Source: Mucilaginibacter aquaedulcis
GTDB lineage: Bacteria > Bacteroidota > Bacteroidia > Sphingobacteriales > Sphingobacteriaceae
DNA: 64,000 nucleotides
NCBI RefSeq assembly: GCF_030409325.1
Contig: NZ_JAUFPR010000002.1
Coordinates: forward strand, 186,001 to 250,000
Direction: 5' to 3'
In this document: one piece after another, positions 52,383 to 62,609 of the stretch
How the letters are laid out: the number at the start of each line of letters is the position of its first letter
Position numbering within the stretch: the first letter of the stretch is position 1
Program-made: the position numbers and the translations under genes
The notes under the pieces: model-generated
The model's database searches: none
Seen by the model: the letters and a program-made list of their open reading frames with translations, nothing else
What the model was told of the DNA's origin: nothing

Positions 52383-52425
52383 AAAGGGATTTCCGATAGG
52401 AAATCCCTTTAGGTGGAGCCGGAGG
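52383..52425 (-). repeat. tRNA/tmRNA-like 3' end with terminator hairpin (right copy)
   Basis: The 13-mer GTGGAGCCGGAGG (52413-52425), identical to that at 49782, is followed on the minus strand by the perfect 12-bp hairpin AAAGGGATTTCC/GGAAATCCCTTT (52383-52410) with a T run. Next to the 13-mer the T-loop-like bases are degenerate (GATTTGTATTGCCC). No whole RNA gene can be made from it, so it looks like a second att-type remnant. Confidence 0.5.
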
Positions 52426-52548
52426 GATTTGTATTGCCCATTTACTGCTCTTGTATTCAATGTTTTACGTGGATGTAAATTCTTACTCACCGAATTACGC
52501 ACCACTTTTGACAACAGATTAATTGCAAATCTTATAAACAAATATAAG

Positions 52549-52674
52549 ATTTTCCTTGCGATTTTTCAATTACCCTTTTAACAATACTAAGCCCAATCCA
52601 GAACCAGTACCCTGGTCGGTCAAACGCTTAAAAGGCTGGAATAATTTGGTTATATCAGTACCGCTGAATTAAGC
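52549..52674 (-). pseudogene. histidine-kinase C-terminal fragment, frameshifted
   Basis: Minus-strand reading from about 52674 gives GTDITKLFQPFKRLTDQGTG, then SGLGL and, after a one-base frame change near 52590, SIVKRVIEKSQG. This is the ATPase G-box end of a kinase. It is very close to the same segment of the kinase at 61120-62607 (KLFQPFKRLTDQGTGSGLGL). Only about 40 residues are left, with no start, so it is a remnant of a duplicated paralogue. Confidence 0.65.
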
Positions 52675-52676
52675 GC

Positions 52677-53024
52677 TTATCGATCCAGGTTAGTCCACAA
52701 CCCCGGATTGGTGCGGATATCGCTGAGGAACTCGATCACCTGCTCTACCTCACCGGTTTCCAGCAGCAAATGTCCGTCAGCAGTATAAGTGAATAGCTTA
52801 TCCGGCATCTCAAAAGTGATAAACCCGTAATAGTTCGGATCGTCTATCTTCTCCAAGTGAAGCATACTTTCCCGGCTGCGGATGAGCTGGCGGTTAGTGG
52901 TTCCCAAGTCGCTGAAAATGCTGTAGGTATGCGTAATGATGGTATGACCATCTAAATGCGCCAGTGTGTCCGGAAAGATCATCAAAGAAAGCGCGCTATG
53001 CGGCTGAAAAAATAAAGGTATCAT
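52677..53024 (-). CDS. conserved-looking hypothetical protein, 115 aa
   Basis: A 115-residue protein with no signal or membrane segment, predicted alpha/beta, with an acidic centre (HLEKIDDPNYYGFITFEMPDK) and an end EVEQVIEFLSDIRTNPGLW. I do not recognise a family. It opens the GC-richer section and is followed, on the same strand, by the kinase fragment 2 bases after its stop. This hints that its operon once ran into a kinase gene. Confidence 0.55.
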   Translation of the reverse strand: MIPLFFQPHSALSLMIFPDTLAHLDGHTIITHTYSIFSDLGTTNRQLIRSRESMLHLEKIDDPNYYGFITFEMPDKLFTYTADGHLLLETGEVEQVIEFLSDIRTNPGLWTNLDR

Positions 53025-53124
53025 AAACAGCTATGGATTTATGGCTGCCCAAAGCCGATGCCCCCTGTGATGGTTAGTGCAGGGATAACCGCGTTCAACC
53101 CGATATGTTTCGTAATCGGTATTT

Positions 53125-53155
53125 AAAAAACCGGATCGCTGTGAGCGACCCGGTT
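53125..53155 (-). terminator. rho-independent terminator after the PA2169-like gene
   Basis: On the minus strand AACCGGGTCGCT pairs with AGCGATCCGGTT (one G-U wobble) around CAC, followed by a run of six T (53125-53130). It begins 6 bases past the stop of the four-helix-bundle gene. Confidence 0.85.
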
Positions 53156-53160
53156 AAATA

Positions 53161-53640
53161 TTAATTTGCCGCTTGAACAATTTGTCTTTCGACCTCGCTC
53201 AGTGCCGCGCTGATGCCTTCTCGCTGCTCTTGTAATAATTTCAGATGATCTGCATGGTCGGCATAATCGGCGATATATTCATCATACTTCGCAATAGCAG
53301 CCCGCTCACCATCGGTGATAGCCGTTAGAATGGCTTTGTCCTCCTTGCTGCTCAATGCCTGCTTGATAGTAAGCCAGGTACGGTGTAAGCCACCTAATAT
53401 GCCACCGTCCTCGTTATCCGCTTCACCGCCATGAACGGCTATATGTTCTTTCAGTTCCGCGGCATAAACGATGCGTTCGCCTGAAAACTTAGCAAACAGC
53501 GCTTTCAGTTCCGGGTTACCCGTCGCTTCTGAAGCAGACAGATAGCCTTCCCTGCCGTCGTTAACTAAAGCCAATAATTCCTTCAAGTCATTGATGACCT
53601 CTTCCTTTGTTTTTAATGATGATGCTTTGATGCTTTCCAT
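53161..53640 (-). CDS. PA2169-family four-helix-bundle protein (DUF2383)
   Basis: A 159-residue cytosolic all-helical protein of the PA2169/DUF2383 family, ferritin-like in fold. It has regularly spaced Glu/His residues in helical segments (e.g. LNDLKELLALVNDGREGYLS, GERAAIAKYDEYIADYADHA). Similar proteins are stress- or stationary-phase-linked in other bacteria; no activity is established. It is a single gene with its own terminator, near the haem oxygenase/phytochrome pair. Confidence 0.85.
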   Translation of the reverse strand: MESIKASSLKTKEEVINDLKELLALVNDGREGYLSASEATGNPELKALFAKFSGERIVYAAELKEHIAVHGGEADNEDGGILGGLHRTWLTIKQALSSKEDKAILTAITDGERAAIAKYDEYIADYADHADHLKLLQEQREGISAALSEVERQIVQAAN

Positions 53641-53732
53641 AATTGATTTTCCTATTCGTCTGCAATAAGCCGGCCGCTTTCGGTTATGATTTCATTTTAC
53701 AGGGAATAAGAATTTAAAGGACATAATTTAGC

Positions 53733-54190
53733 CTACTGTAGCAGATCGAACCATTCGCTGAACTTGAGGAAGGTTTGGTTAGCCGCATCTATCAGCTCCG
53801 TGCCGGGCAGGTTTTCCCGCTGATCTAAAACCGCCTGGAAACGCTGCCACATGGCCATCGTATCTTCCCCGTAACCTTGAAAAAAGGTTAAACCTTCGGA
53901 TAATCCGAGTTGTTGACCGACCATTCGGCTAATGATCTTGCCACCCAGCGTTGAGCCTTCGATCACATACAGTGCGCCCAAGGCCTGCCCATGGCTTATG
54001 ATCTGCGGTAAATAGTCGGCAGGCGCCAGGGCCGGTAACTTCCCGCCCAAGGCGGAGATATCATCGGCAATAGCCCGGGTTTTCCGGCGCCGCGTATAAT
54101 CGGGTACGCTATCCATAGATAAGTGATTATTAATCAGCTGCTCCAGCCCGCCGAAATAGCTGTAAAAGAGCGACAGTAAAGTGCTGAGCA

Positions 54191-54191
<1 letters not shown>
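53733..54191 (-). CDS. haem oxygenase lacking the proximal-histidine segment
   Basis: A 152-residue homologue of the haem oxygenase at 33722, sharing FYSYFGGLEQLINNHL, YVIEGSTLGGKIISRM and LKFSEWFD. Aligned, both begin MLS, but here the next 32 residues (positions 4-35 of the other copy, holding the predicted proximal haem ligand H14) are missing exactly, leaving MLSTLLSLFYSYFGG. The ATG overlaps the phytochrome stop by one base (TGATG), so it is translationally coupled. Longer in-frame upstream codons lie inside the phytochrome gene and are not haem-oxygenase-like. It may be inactive, or may bind haem or biliverdin in another way. Confidence 0.85.
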
Positions 54192-56401
<2,210 letters not shown>

Positions 56402-56532
56402 TTTTCGAAGAGTAAAGGAGGGACGGGTAAAGGTGTACTTAATAATCCAACAAAGTACTATACTTTCAAAATATATAATTAATTGAAAATTAATAGCTTA
56501 TTAGTGTTGTAATTGCGGTGTTCGGTTTACTT

Positions 56533-56892
56533 ATGAGCCGAATATTAATTGTTGACGATGATCCGGATTTGCTGGAGATCTTATCTTATTTACTGACTTC
56601 AAGCGGGTACGAAGTTCAGACCCTGTCAAAAGGAGATGCCATATTCGAACATATTGCTGCCTTCCAGCCTGACCTTATTCTGATGGATGTGATGCTGGCC
56701 GGAATGGATGGCCGGGAGATTTGCAAAGGCATAAAGGCGAATCCGCAGACCTTAATGCCAGTGATCCTGATATCAGGCACGCATGATCTTTCCCTGACCC
56801 TGACGCAAACCGGTGCGCCGGATGATTTCCTGGCCAAGCCATTCGACCTGGACGAGTTGTTAAAAAAGGTTGCTTTTCAGCTGGCTGCCTGA
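56533..56892 (+). CDS. single-domain response regulator
   Basis: A receiver domain alone, about 119 residues from ATG 56533 (the frame opens five codons earlier at a GTG). Acidic pair in VDDDPDLLE, phospho-acceptor D52 in LMDVMLAGMDG, conserved Thr/Ser in ILISGTHD and Lys in AKPFDLDEL. With no output domain it must act by protein contact. It is divergent from the bacteriophytochrome 2 gene (131 bases apart), the nearest kinase. It abuts the convergent small gene at 56893. Confidence 0.9.
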   Translation: MSRILIVDDDPDLLEILSYLLTSSGYEVQTLSKGDAIFEHIAAFQPDLILMDVMLAGMDGREICKGIKANPQTLMPVILISGTHDLSLTLTQTGAPDDFLAKPFDLDELLKKVAFQLAA

Positions 56893-57072
56893 TCAGATTT
56901 TATGTGGGTCACCCAAAGGATTGCGCGCTTGTTGATAAAGCTCTGCTTCGCCTTTTAATAACGGAGCAGGAGCGGCGGTGTCCGGTACAGGTGTATTGGT
57001 GCCGTCATTCGAAACCTTAGCGGCAGGCTTTACCGCCAGCCGGGTTCTTTTGACACGTTCGGTCTTTTTCAT
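56893..57072 (-). CDS. small basic hypothetical protein, 59 aa
   Basis: Minus-strand ATG at 57072 opens a 59-residue protein starting MKKTERVKRTRLAVKPAAK and ending LYQQARNPLGDPHKI. It is basic at the start, has a Pro/Ala/Thr linker (TPVPDTAAPAP) and an amphipathic end. Its stop lies one base from the stop of the convergent response regulator. I do not recognise a family; the clean start and stop and the coding-like third bases support a real gene. Confidence 0.5.
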   Translation of the reverse strand: MKKTERVKRTRLAVKPAAKVSNDGTNTPVPDTAAPAPLLKGEAELYQQARNPLGDPHKI

Positions 57073-57107
57073 ACCTAAACAAGCATTAAAAGCGGCTAAT
57101 GTTTTAA

Positions 57108-57206
57108 TTAATTGGCCGCTTCAATCCAGACCGGCGCATGGTCGTTGCCGTGCGGCCAGCCATGGACATCTGCATCAACAGCTCCACCAACCAGCTTTTC
57201 AGCCAA
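57108..57206 (-). pseudogene. exonuclease III-like C-terminal remnant
   Basis: A minus-strand open stretch ends GAVDADVHGWPHGNDHAPVW, then IEAAN and stop. SDHAPVW/NDHAPVW is the end motif of the exonuclease III/endonuclease family (the His is catalytic). The frame closes upstream after about 33 codons, so only a tail is left. The same tail (AVVDADVRGWPHSSDHAPVW) ends a gene at the window's right edge, so this is a partial duplicate. Confidence 0.65.
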
Positions 57207-57434
57207 TTAATTATTTAATAAAAAAAAATGATCCAGATGTAATCCGGCGTTCCGGCTATAAGCGTCCCGCAAATAATCCCAAAAAAGTATAAATGCGTTG
57301 ACCCGGATACAAAATCCTGATCGCATCTGTCCAGCCCTGCTCTGATAATAATTCAAACAGTTCCCGCGATTTTATTTTTGATTGTTTAACTTTTCTATCT
57401 TTACCCATACGATAGAAAGTAAGTTAAAAAGAAA

Positions 57435-58937
57435 ATGCCTTATCAGCCGCCAAATGCAGACATCCTTAAGACGCTGGAAACGGCGCCCAATATGTATTTG
57501 GTGCTATCCCCCGGGCTTTATATCCTAACCGCCAGCGACCTGTACCTTGAAGCTACGCAAAGCCGCCGGGAAGTGATAGCGGGCAAACATATTTTCGAGG
57601 CCTTTCCGGACAATCCCGAACTGCCGGATGCAGATGGTGTACAAAATATCAACGCATCTTTGCAGGAGGTGCTGCGGACTAAAAAGCCACATTATATGCG
57701 CATTCAGCGTTATGATGTACCAGATATGGAGCATCCCGGCAAGTTTATCCAGCGCTACTGGGACCCGATGCATCACCCGGTGTTGACACCCGATGGCGAT
57801 ATTCACTACATTATCCAGCTGGCAACTAATGTAACGGAGCGCGTGCTGGCCGAGGAAGCCTTCGCCAAACAGATCATTGCCCACCAGAAACTGGAGGTTA
57901 GCGAAAAGTATTTCCGGCATCTGGCCGACATCGTACCGGCTAAGATCAGTAACGCACTGCCCAGTGGTGAGGTCACCTTTTTCAATCAGCGCTGGCTGGA
58001 CTATGCCGGAATGAACTTTGAAGACCTGCGCGATTTCGGTTATCACCAGATGATGCACCCGGACGAAATCCCGGTTTTTCAGGAAAAATTAGCGGAAGCC
58101 GCAGCTAAGGGTGTCGCTCTGGAAAGCGAAATGCGCTTCAAAGACATTAACGGGAAATACCGTTGGCACCTGAACATTGCTTCACCGATCCTGAATGATG
58201 ACGGCGAGATCATCATGTGGGTAGGTTCAACGACCGATATCCAGCGTATCAAAGAAGAGGACCAGCGTAAAAGCGACTTTATCGGCATGGTCAGCCATGA
58301 ATTGAAAACACCGCTGACTTTCCTTACCGCCATTGTGCAGGTCGCCAATAAAAAACTGGAAAAAAGTGAAGATTCGTTTTTAGCCGGGGCTATGGAGAAA
58401 GCCGGCGTGCAGGTGAAGCGGATGAGTAATATGATCAATGGTTTTCTTAATGTCTCCCGCCTGGAATTCTCCAAGCTGATCATTGATAAGCACGAATTTA
58501 ACCTGGAGAACCTGATCGAAGAAACCATCAAAGAAACCGAACTGACCATCGCCAGTCACATCTTCAAATTTGAGCCATGCAATCCGGTGATGGTTCGCGC
58601 GGACTACGATAAGATCGGTTCAGTCATTACCAACCTGATCAGTAATGCCGTAAAATATTCGCCAAAAGGAAAAATGATCGATATCAAATGCGAGATTATT
58701 GGTAACTGTGCCCAAGTGAGTGTAAGGGATGAAGGAATGGGTTTAAAACCGCAGGATATAGAGAAAGTATTTGAGCGGTATTACCGCGTGGAAACGCATC
58801 ATACCCAGCATATCTCCAGTTTCGGGATCGGCTTATATTTAAGCGCGGAGATCATCCACCGGCATAACGGCAAAATATGGGTGGAAAGTGAAAGCGGCGT
58901 AGGCTCCACTTTTTATTTCAGCCTGCCGCTAAATTAA
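57435..58937 (+). CDS. PAS-domain sensor histidine kinase
   Basis: A 500-residue cytosolic sensor kinase with no membrane helices. Two PAS segments: residues about 10-135 (NMYLVLSPGLYILTASDLYL) and about 150-270, the latter with NQRWLDYAGMNFEDL and a PAC end MWVGSTTDIQRIKEED. HisKA has H288 in GMVSHELKTPLTFL; HATPase has LISNAVKYSPKG, DEGMGLKPQDIEKVF and FGIGLYLSAEIIHRHNG. The overall design resembles PAS kinases near phytochromes. A response regulator gene converges with it just 2 bases away. The ligand or cofactor is unknown. Confidence 0.93.
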   Translation: MPYQPPNADILKTLETAPNMYLVLSPGLYILTASDLYLEATQSRREVIAGKHIFEAFPDNPELPDADGVQNINASLQEVLRTKKPHYMRIQRYDVPDMEHPGKFIQRYWDPMHHPVLTPDGDIHYIIQLATNVTERVLAEEAFAKQIIAHQKLEVSEKYFRHLADIVPAKISNALPSGEVTFFNQRWLDYAGMNFEDLRDFGYHQMMHPDEIPVFQEKLAEAAAKGVALESEMRFKDINGKYRWHLNIASPILNDDGEIIMWVGSTTDIQRIKEEDQRKSDFIGMVSHELKTPLTFLTAIVQVANKKLEKSEDSFLAGAMEKAGVQVKRMSNMINGFLNVSRLEFSKLIIDKHEFNLENLIEETIKETELTIASHIFKFEPCNPVMVRADYDKIGSVITNLISNAVKYSPKGKMIDIKCEIIGNCAQVSVRDEGMGLKPQDIEKVFERYYRVETHHTQHISSFGIGLYLSAEIIHRHNGKIWVESESGVGSTFYFSLPLN

Positions 58938-58939
58938 AA

Positions 58940-59314
58940 CTAATAAGCCAGCGGCTGGTGACTGACCATGCGAACAACCTTATTCACCATGTCTTCCACA
59001 TTAAATGGTTTGGTGATATAATCATTCGCATCGCATTCCTTTGCGATCAGTTCGATGTCATTGGCGGTTGACAAAATAATTACCGGAACCACCGCTAAAG
59101 CAGGAACCTGCTTGATCTTGCGGCATAAACGGTGGCCCGGCCGGTTATTGATAAATTCATCCAGTAAGATCACATCGGGTTCAAATGGAATGATCTCGGA
59201 CAGGTCCTGTGGTTCGGGAATACTCAGCGTTTCGAAACCTTGATCCTGTAATATAAACTCCACAATATGACGGATATCCTGGTCGTTCTCGATAATCAAC
59301 ACTTTCTTCTTCAA
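58940..59314 (-). CDS. single-domain response regulator
   Basis: A 124-residue receiver domain. The acidic pocket is ENDQD (residues 9-13), with D52 in VILLDEFINN as the phospho-acceptor, ILSTAND with the Ser/Thr, and TKPFNVEDM with the Lys. The residue after D52 is Glu, unlike the common Met/Val. It converges with the PAS kinase (2-base gap) and lies 133 bases behind the GAF kinase on its own strand, so either may be its partner. Confidence 0.9.
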   Translation of the reverse strand: MKKKVLIIENDQDIRHIVEFILQDQGFETLSIPEPQDLSEIIPFEPDVILLDEFINNRPGHRLCRKIKQVPALAVVPVIILSTANDIELIAKECDANDYITKPFNVEDMVNKVVRMVSHQPLAY

Positions 59315-59447
59315 GCCATCTAAATTTTGATAAAGGTAACTGTTTAAAAATGAAAGGTTAACAGGCCAATGTAATCTTCCAGTTGGGGTATGATCAGTCG
59401 TTTAGCGACCGCCGGCTTCCAGTCCTCCAAATAAGGTGGGCGGGTTG

Positions 59448-60626
59448 TCAGATAGTCACGGTAAACAAAGTTCTTTCTTCATCGGAAAGAACTGTTATAG
59501 TGCCGCCATGAGCTTTCACGATTTCAGAAGAAATATACAGACCAAGGCCCAGACCTTCCTGACCGGCTTTTGCGTCACCGCGGGAAAAGGGATGGAACAA
59601 GTTTTTCAAGGCCACAGCCGGAATCGGCTCACCACTATTGCTGATCTTCAATACGAACTTTCCCTCTGTTATAGTTGCTTCCACCAAAACAGGCTCATCG
59701 GCTCCGCCATGAGATAAGGCATTGCCCAATAAATTGCTGAATAACTGCGCTAATCTTTTACTGTCCAGTTCGACAGGCTCGTTTAGTTCAAATTGTGATT
59801 TTACTGTTTTGTCCGGCCAGATCAGTTGTAATTCGTTAATGACGTGCTGCAATACGGGTTCAGGCATTAAAAGTTCCTTATTCAAATGAATGCCGCTGCC
59901 CAGTCTTCCGCGCGCAAAATCCATGATGTTTTCGATCAGGCCGATCATCCGGTGTGAAGAGTTTTGCAGTATGCCGGCAAAATGATGCAGTTTGTCTTCT
60001 TCCAGATTGCCGCGCTTGAGCAATTGTCCGACATTTTTTACCGCGCCGACCGGGTTTCGCAGGTCATGGCCCAGGATAGCGATAAATTGTTCCCGGAGTT
60101 CCGCAATTTTTTTTTCTTCCTCCAGCCGCGCTTCCGCCTGGGCCAATTGTTCGGCAGCACTCAGGTGAAAAGCAAGCAACTCGGCGTAGAACTTAAACAT
60201 ACCCATCGTTTCCCGATTCTTCAATGCGTGCGGATTAGGGTCAATGGCACATAAGGTTCCGAAAAACTGCCCGTTCCTCAGCATGATCGGTACGGAGATA
60301 TAACTTCTTAAACCATAAATCTCAGGAGTATGGTGGTTGACATAAGTTTCATCATTCAGAGCATCGTCAAACACTACTGCTTCCTGCATTTGCCTTACTT
60401 CATGGCAAAGCGTGGTTTCCACTTTTAATTCACCACCCGCACCTAATCCAAAATTGATCTTGTCGGCAACTGCGCAAGCGATCCAACGGTCTTCGGTTAC
60501 GCGTGCAACAGCCGCATAACCCATACCGGTAGTCGCACAGATGATATCCAGCAATTCATCAATGATAGGAATGCGCTGAACCGCGTCGACATCGGATTGG
60601 AAATGAATTTCTAATTTTTCTGGCAT
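59448..60626 (-). CDS. GAF-domain sensor histidine kinase
   Basis: A 392-residue cytosolic kinase. An N-terminal GAF domain (residues about 20-160, IPIIDELLDIICATTGMGYA, LRSYISVPIMLRNGQFFGTL) is followed by a coiled-coil linker (AEARLEEEKKIAELREQF), HisKA with H187 in AILGHDLRNPVGAV, and HATPase with LLGNALSHGG and GLGLGLYISSEIVKAHGG. No Cys chromophore lyase site or PHY domain, so it is not a phytochrome. It lies 117 bases behind the frameshifted response regulator on the same strand. Confidence 0.92.
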   Translation of the reverse strand: MPEKLEIHFQSDVDAVQRIPIIDELLDIICATTGMGYAAVARVTEDRWIACAVADKINFGLGAGGELKVETTLCHEVRQMQEAVVFDDALNDETYVNHHTPEIYGLRSYISVPIMLRNGQFFGTLCAIDPNPHALKNRETMGMFKFYAELLAFHLSAAEQLAQAEARLEEEKKIAELREQFIAILGHDLRNPVGAVKNVGQLLKRGNLEEDKLHHFAGILQNSSHRMIGLIENIMDFARGRLGSGIHLNKELLMPEPVLQHVINELQLIWPDKTVKSQFELNEPVELDSKRLAQLFSNLLGNALSHGGADEPVLVEATITEGKFVLKISNSGEPIPAVALKNLFHPFSRGDAKAGQEGLGLGLYISSEIVKAHGGTITVLSDEERTLFTVTI

Positions 60627-60743
60627 TCAAATGGTTACTAATACAAGATAATTAAATTTTTCCGCCGGGAGATCGTGTCACCGCTTCTTTACCCCGCGAA
60701 GACATTTACGATGCGCTGCAAACGGCAGTGTTCAAAATTAGTA

Positions 60744-61119
60744 TTAAATCTTACTCAATACAACTTTGATAATATGGTCAAGATCCGCCAGATCGAATGG
60801 CTTAGCCAAATAACTGTCTGCCCCGGCTTCCTCCATCAGGCTTTCGATCTCGCTGTTGGCTGAAAAATAAATAACAGGGATATGTTTTAAGGCCTCCGCG
60901 TGTTTTAACGCACGCGTGGCTAAAATGCCGCCTTCATCGGGTATCCTAGTTATCCATAAATATTAGGGCCGGTAAAAACGCGCTTACCCGTTCTACTACC
61001 TCATTGGCATCGGTGTAGGTCAATACCTCCCAGCCTTGCTCTTGCAGGATATAGGTACAAATAGATAAGATATCTTCATCATCATCAAAAATGATAATTC
61101 GTTTATTGTCCGTTTCCAT
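60744..61119 (-). pseudogene. response regulator broken by a one-base frameshift
   Basis: Minus-strand ATG at 61119 starts METDNKRIIIFDDDEDILSI and runs to LIFMDN (D56, the phospho-acceptor), then TAG at codon 58 (60946-60948). Deleting one base at this point restores WIPDEGG and a full receiver ending SYLAKPFDLADLDHIIK, then stop at 60744-60746. The start is directly after the kinase stop, so the pair was a two-gene unit. Either the gene is recently dead or there is a sequencing error in the CTA/AG stretch. Confidence 0.82.
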
Positions 61120-62607
61120 TTAGGATTGTGATTTCAAATAAGCTTTAAATTCCGTTCCCGAACCTGGCTGAGAGAAAACTTCCAGGTAGCCCTGTGATTT
61201 TTCTATCACGCGTTTGACAATACTGAGCCCCAGTCCTGAACCTGTACCCTGATCGGTCAGCCGTTTAAAAGGCTGAAACAACTTATTCATGTTTTTAGCC
61301 AGGTCGATCCCGCTGCCGTTATCTTTTACACTAAGTATCGTGTATTCCTTTTCTTTGCGGCTTTTGATTTCAATGACCAGCGGAATATCCGGGTTACGGT
61401 ATTTAATGGCATTGGTGATCAGGTTACTCAGCAAACTGTCAATATGCGCGGTAAAGTAATCCATGCCCGGTGCCTGGCTGAAATCGGCATTAACGATACC
61501 GCCGTCTTTTTCCAGCAATTGGTTATAATCGGCCATGACCAAAGTAAAGCGCGCGTTAAAATTCACCGGCTCAATCTTCTCCGCTTTTGTTTTTGTCGCA
61601 TCCACCAGCACGTTCAACCCTTTTAAAAGATCCCGCAACTTATTAGATGACGCTTTGATCTGCTTTAAAAAGTTTACCTGTTTATCAGGGTTGCGTTCCT
61701 TGATGCCCATTTCCGCCAGTAAGCCGATAGAAGTTAAAGGTGTCTTAAAATCATGGGAGATGACATTGACGAACTGATCGAGCTCCTGGTTCAAAAACTC
61801 CAACTCATCAACCTTGCTTTGCAGCTTATTTTCCGCGTTGATTTTTTGGGTAATATCGTTTAACAGCAGCAGGTAATAGGTTTTACTATCTTGTACACCC
61901 AGAGGCGAGATATTGATCTCCAGAAATTGGTTGTTGACCTTTATGACCTCATGCACCGGCTCACGCCCGGCTTCAGGCGGCAACGTAACAACCGCTGGCT
62001 GTTCGTCAGGAAAAAGATCCGACCAGTTCATACCGATTGCCAAGGCTAATTTTGGAGCGAAAAATTCTTTAGCTTTCAGGTTGGCGGTGACAATGTTACG
62101 TTGCTGATCGAATATAATGGCGCCGATGGGTGTATTTTCTAAAAAAGCAGTCAGATTTTTATAAGTAACGTTCGGGCTGGCAGGTTTTGGGTAAATTTCG
62201 GTTTCCGCAATGCGGGAAAAGCTTTTACGCTGCCGGCTCCGCAAAATGGCATTATCCAAAACAACTGTTATATCTTTCCCTAATTCATATGAAACAAAGG
62301 TTACATGCTTGCTGATATTATAAGCAAACTGTACCGACTGCTTTACTTTCTGAAAGTGGTCAGGAAAGATCAGCAGAATCACCGAGATCATCGAATTTTG
62401 AAGGGTAGCACGCTGTACCTGGCGCACCGGTTCTAAGGTATAGGGCCCGATCAAAAAGATGTCGCCATCAGCTAACAGGTTTTCGTGTACGTCCGAACTC
62501 AGCTGTAAAATTTCCCGGAACTCCACACCCTCGCGGACAGATAACTTGTCCTTTATGCTGTTCATCAGTTCGCCGAACCCGATATATAAAATTTTGGCTC
62601 CCGGCAT
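61120..62607 (-). CDS. PAS-domain sensor histidine kinase, partner of the broken regulator
   Basis: A 495-residue cytosolic kinase. Residues about 1-130 form a receiver-like alpha/beta domain of unknown kind (MPGAKILYIGFGELMN at the start). A PAS domain follows (about 150-255, LENTPIGAIIFDQQRNIVTA), with HisKA (H285 in VISHDFKTPLTS) and HATPase (SNLITNAIKYRNP, DNGSGIDLAKNMNKLFQ, TGSGLGLSIVKRV). It starts 2 bases after the acyl-CoA dehydrogenase gene and its stop is followed directly by the response regulator ATG. A remnant at 52.6 kb matches its C-terminus. Confidence 0.92.
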   Translation of the reverse strand: MPGAKILYIGFGELMNSIKDKLSVREGVEFREILQLSSDVHENLLADGDIFLIGPYTLEPVRQVQRATLQNSMISVILLIFPDHFQKVKQSVQFAYNISKHVTFVSYELGKDITVVLDNAILRSRQRKSFSRIAETEIYPKPASPNVTYKNLTAFLENTPIGAIIFDQQRNIVTANLKAKEFFAPKLALAIGMNWSDLFPDEQPAVVTLPPEAGREPVHEVIKVNNQFLEINISPLGVQDSKTYYLLLLNDITQKINAENKLQSKVDELEFLNQELDQFVNVISHDFKTPLTSIGLLAEMGIKERNPDKQVNFLKQIKASSNKLRDLLKGLNVLVDATKTKAEKIEPVNFNARFTLVMADYNQLLEKDGGIVNADFSQAPGMDYFTAHIDSLLSNLITNAIKYRNPDIPLVIEIKSRKEKEYTILSVKDNGSGIDLAKNMNKLFQPFKRLTDQGTGSGLGLSIVKRVIEKSQGYLEVFSQPGSGTEFKAYLKSQS

Positions 62608-62609
62608 AA

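Noticed and set aside
49782..52425. Complete tRNA or tmRNA gene at the 13-mer repeats
   Set aside because: No cloverleaf or matching 5' acceptor arm could be found beside either copy; only the 3' end is recognisable.
56978..57292. 104-codon plus-strand open frame
   Set aside because: It runs antisense across the small basic gene and the nuclease tail, both of which read better on the minus strand; its protein has no family-like pattern.
57525..58058. 177-codon minus-strand frame inside the PAS kinase gene
   Set aside because: It lies wholly inside a clear kinase gene and has the composition of an antisense shadow.
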